Source: Streptomyces lasiicapitis (GTDB taxonomy: Bacteria > Actinomycetota > Actinomycetes > Streptomycetales > Streptomycetaceae). From it: a stretch of DNA of 64,000 nucleotides. The notes beneath the pieces are model-generated. The model saw only the letters and a program-made list of their open reading frames with translations, searched no databases and was not told where the DNA came from. The position numbers were made by a program, and so were the translations under genes. The stretch lies in the NCBI RefSeq assembly GCF_014646335.1, contig NZ_BMNG01000013.1, positions 289,501 through 353,500 of the forward strand, read 5' to 3'. Below, in pieces: positions 62,563 to 64,000 of this stretch (the stretch's first letter is position 1; each line of letters opens with the position of its first letter).

Positions 62563-63872
62563 TGCCCGTCACCGGCCGCACCGCCCTCCTGGCCGCCCTG
62601 GGCTCCCTCCCGGTGGGCATCCTGGAACCCGGCTGGACAGGCATCCTCGCGGTCAACGCCCCCCTGGCCCTGGCCTGCGCCTGCGACTTCGCCCTGGCCG
62701 CCCCCGTACGCCGCCTCGTCCTGACCCGCTCCGGCGACACCTCCGTACGCCTCGGCGAGCCCGCAGACGTCCACCTCACCCTCACGAACCCCACCAACCG
62801 CCCCCTGCGCGCCGAACTCCGCGACGCCTGGCCCCCCAGCAGCTGGCAGCCCGGCACCGAAGTCACCGCGTCCAGGCAGCGATGGGACGTCCCGACCGGC
62901 GAACGCCGCCGCTTCACCACCCGCCTGCGCCCCACCCGCCGCGGCGACCACCAGGCCGACCGCGTCACGATCCGCTCAAGGGGCCCGCTGGGCCTCTTCA
63001 CCCGTCAGGGCAGCCACAAGGTCCCGTGGACGCTCCGCGTCCTGCCGCCCTTCGCCAGCCGTAAGCACCTGCCCTCCAAGCTGGCCCGCCTGCGCGAACT
63101 CGACGGCCGCACCAGCGTGCTGATCCGCGGCCAGGGCACGGAGTTCGACAGCCTTCGCGAGTACGTTCCCGGCGACGACACCCGGTCCATCGACTGGCGC
63201 GCCACCGCCCGCCAGTCCTCCGTGGCCGTCCGCACCTGGCGCCCCGAGCGCGACCGCCACATCCTCCTGGTCCTCGACACCGGCCGCACCTCCGCGGGCC
63301 GAGTCGGCGACGCCCCTCGCCTCGACGCCTCCATGGACGCCGCCCTGCTCCTGACCGCCCTGGCCTCCCGCGCGGGTGATCGCGTGGATCTCTTGGCGTA
63401 CGACCGCCGAGTACGCGCCCTCGTCCAGGGCAAAGCCGCGGGCGACGTCCTCCCCTCACTCGTGAACGCGCTGGCCACCCTGGAACCGGAACTCGTCGAG
63501 ACAGACGCCCGCGGCCTCACCGCCACAGCTCTGCGCGCCGCCCCCCGCAGCTCGCTGATCGTGCTCCTCACCAGCCTCGAAGCGGCCCCCATCGAAGAGG
63601 GCCTGCTCCCGGTTCTCTCCCGCCTCACACAACGCCACACAGTCCTGGTCGCCTCGGTCGCCGACCCGTACATCACACAGATGGCGAAGGCACGGGGAAC
63701 GACGGAGGCTGTGTACGACGCCGCAGCCGCGGCCCAGGCTCAGGCGGAACGCCAGCGCACAGCGGAACAGCTCACCCGCCATGGCGTCACGGTCGTCGAC
63801 GCCACCCCCGACAACTTGGCCCCCGCGCTGGCAGACGCATACCTGTCGCTGAAAGCAGCCGGCCGCCTCTAG
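62562..63872 (+). CDS. DUF58-domain protein, MoxR partner
   Basis: 436 residues from ATG 62562, overlapping the MoxR stop by one base. Two hydrophobic segments at the N-terminus (about 5-25 and 28-48) anchor it. A beta-rich region follows, then the DUF58 signature GTEFDSLREYVPGDDTRSIDWRATAR (about 186-212) and a VWA-like region with LLVLDTGRTSA. It is the putative substrate or partner of the MoxR ATPase. It ends the five-gene operon; the rRNA terminator on the other strand lies 43 bp past its stop. Confidence 0.92.
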
Positions 63873-63914
63873 AAACAGAAAATGGAGAACGGGGAACGGA
63901 GAACAGGGGAACGC

Positions 63915-63959
63915 AAAAAAGCCGTATCCCCCGAGTCGGAACTCGGGGGATACGGCTTT
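63915..63959 (-). terminator. rRNA operon terminator
   Basis: A perfect 19-bp stem (63918-63936 with 63941-63959) with a four-base loop. The minus strand reads a run of six T after the stem, so it is a textbook intrinsic terminator for the ribosomal RNA operon entering from the right. It lies between the DUF58 stop and the 5S gene. Confidence 0.92.
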
Positions 63960-63969
63960 ATCAAGTTAA

Positions 63970-64000
63970 GTTCGGCGGCGTCCTACTCTCCCACAGGGTC
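63970..64000 (-). rRNA. rrf: 5S ribosomal RNA, 3' end only
   Basis: Read on the minus strand, the last 31 bases begin GACCCTGTGGGAGAGTAGGA and end in GCCGCCGAAC, the 3' terminal part of bacterial 5S rRNA. The rest of the operon lies beyond the window. The 3' boundary is placed at 63970 and may be off by one or two bases. Confidence 0.9.

Overview
The window is very GC-rich (about 72% by eye), with strong third-position GC, frequent GTG starts and many ATGA/GTGA stop-start overlaps. Gene order is that of a Streptomyces chromosome: secA, an orphan response regulator, hpf, comF, lpqB-mtrB-mtrA and mtnA, followed by a MoxR/DUF58 operon that converges on the 3' end of an rRNA operon. No phage, plasmid, insertion sequence, CRISPR or tRNA was seen.

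Layout. (1) 1-13.9 kb and 22.1-28.1 kb: two blocks of cell-wall glycopolymer (teichoic-acid-like) genes. They hold a GT4-Stealth fusion, three GT2-CDP-glycerol glycerophosphotransferase (TagF-like) fusions, two GT2 enzymes with beta-rich C-termini, a polytopic membrane glycosyltransferase-like protein, galE, and a TagG/TagH-type export ABC transporter divergent from a TetR regulator. (2) 13.9-22.1 kb sits between the blocks. It holds a reductase behind an HxlR-like palindrome, a MacB/FtsX-type ABC exporter, a secreted FG-GAP protein, and a small membrane protein with a histidine kinase and a NarL-type regulator. The exporter and the two-component operon share a nearly identical promoter element. 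(3) 28.1-34.7 kb: an XRE regulator divergent from a tiny gene, a second MurE-like ligase, and a polyprenol-phosphate sugar operon (DPM synthase, GtrA, membrane glycosyltransferase-like protein). (4) 34.8-43.3 kb: the 180-kDa NAD-glutamate dehydrogenase and small housekeeping genes. (5) 43.3-57.9 kb: the conserved secA-to-mtnA neighbourhood. (6) 58-64 kb: five overlapping genes (membrane protein, DUF4129, DUF4350, MoxR, DUF58), then the rRNA terminator and the 5S rRNA tail on the minus strand.

How the genes work together. Blocks 1 and 3 would build, polymerise and export envelope polymers: GalE makes UDP-galactose, GT2/GT4/TagF/Stealth enzymes assemble a sugar-phosphate chain, TagGH-like proteins export it, and DPM/GtrA/membrane transferase decorate from the outer face. 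MtrAB-LpqB and the sensor kinase/ABC pair are envelope-sensing circuits in the same neighbourhood. The functional links are inferred from gene families and proximity. The promoter palindromes and repeats were read directly from the bases.
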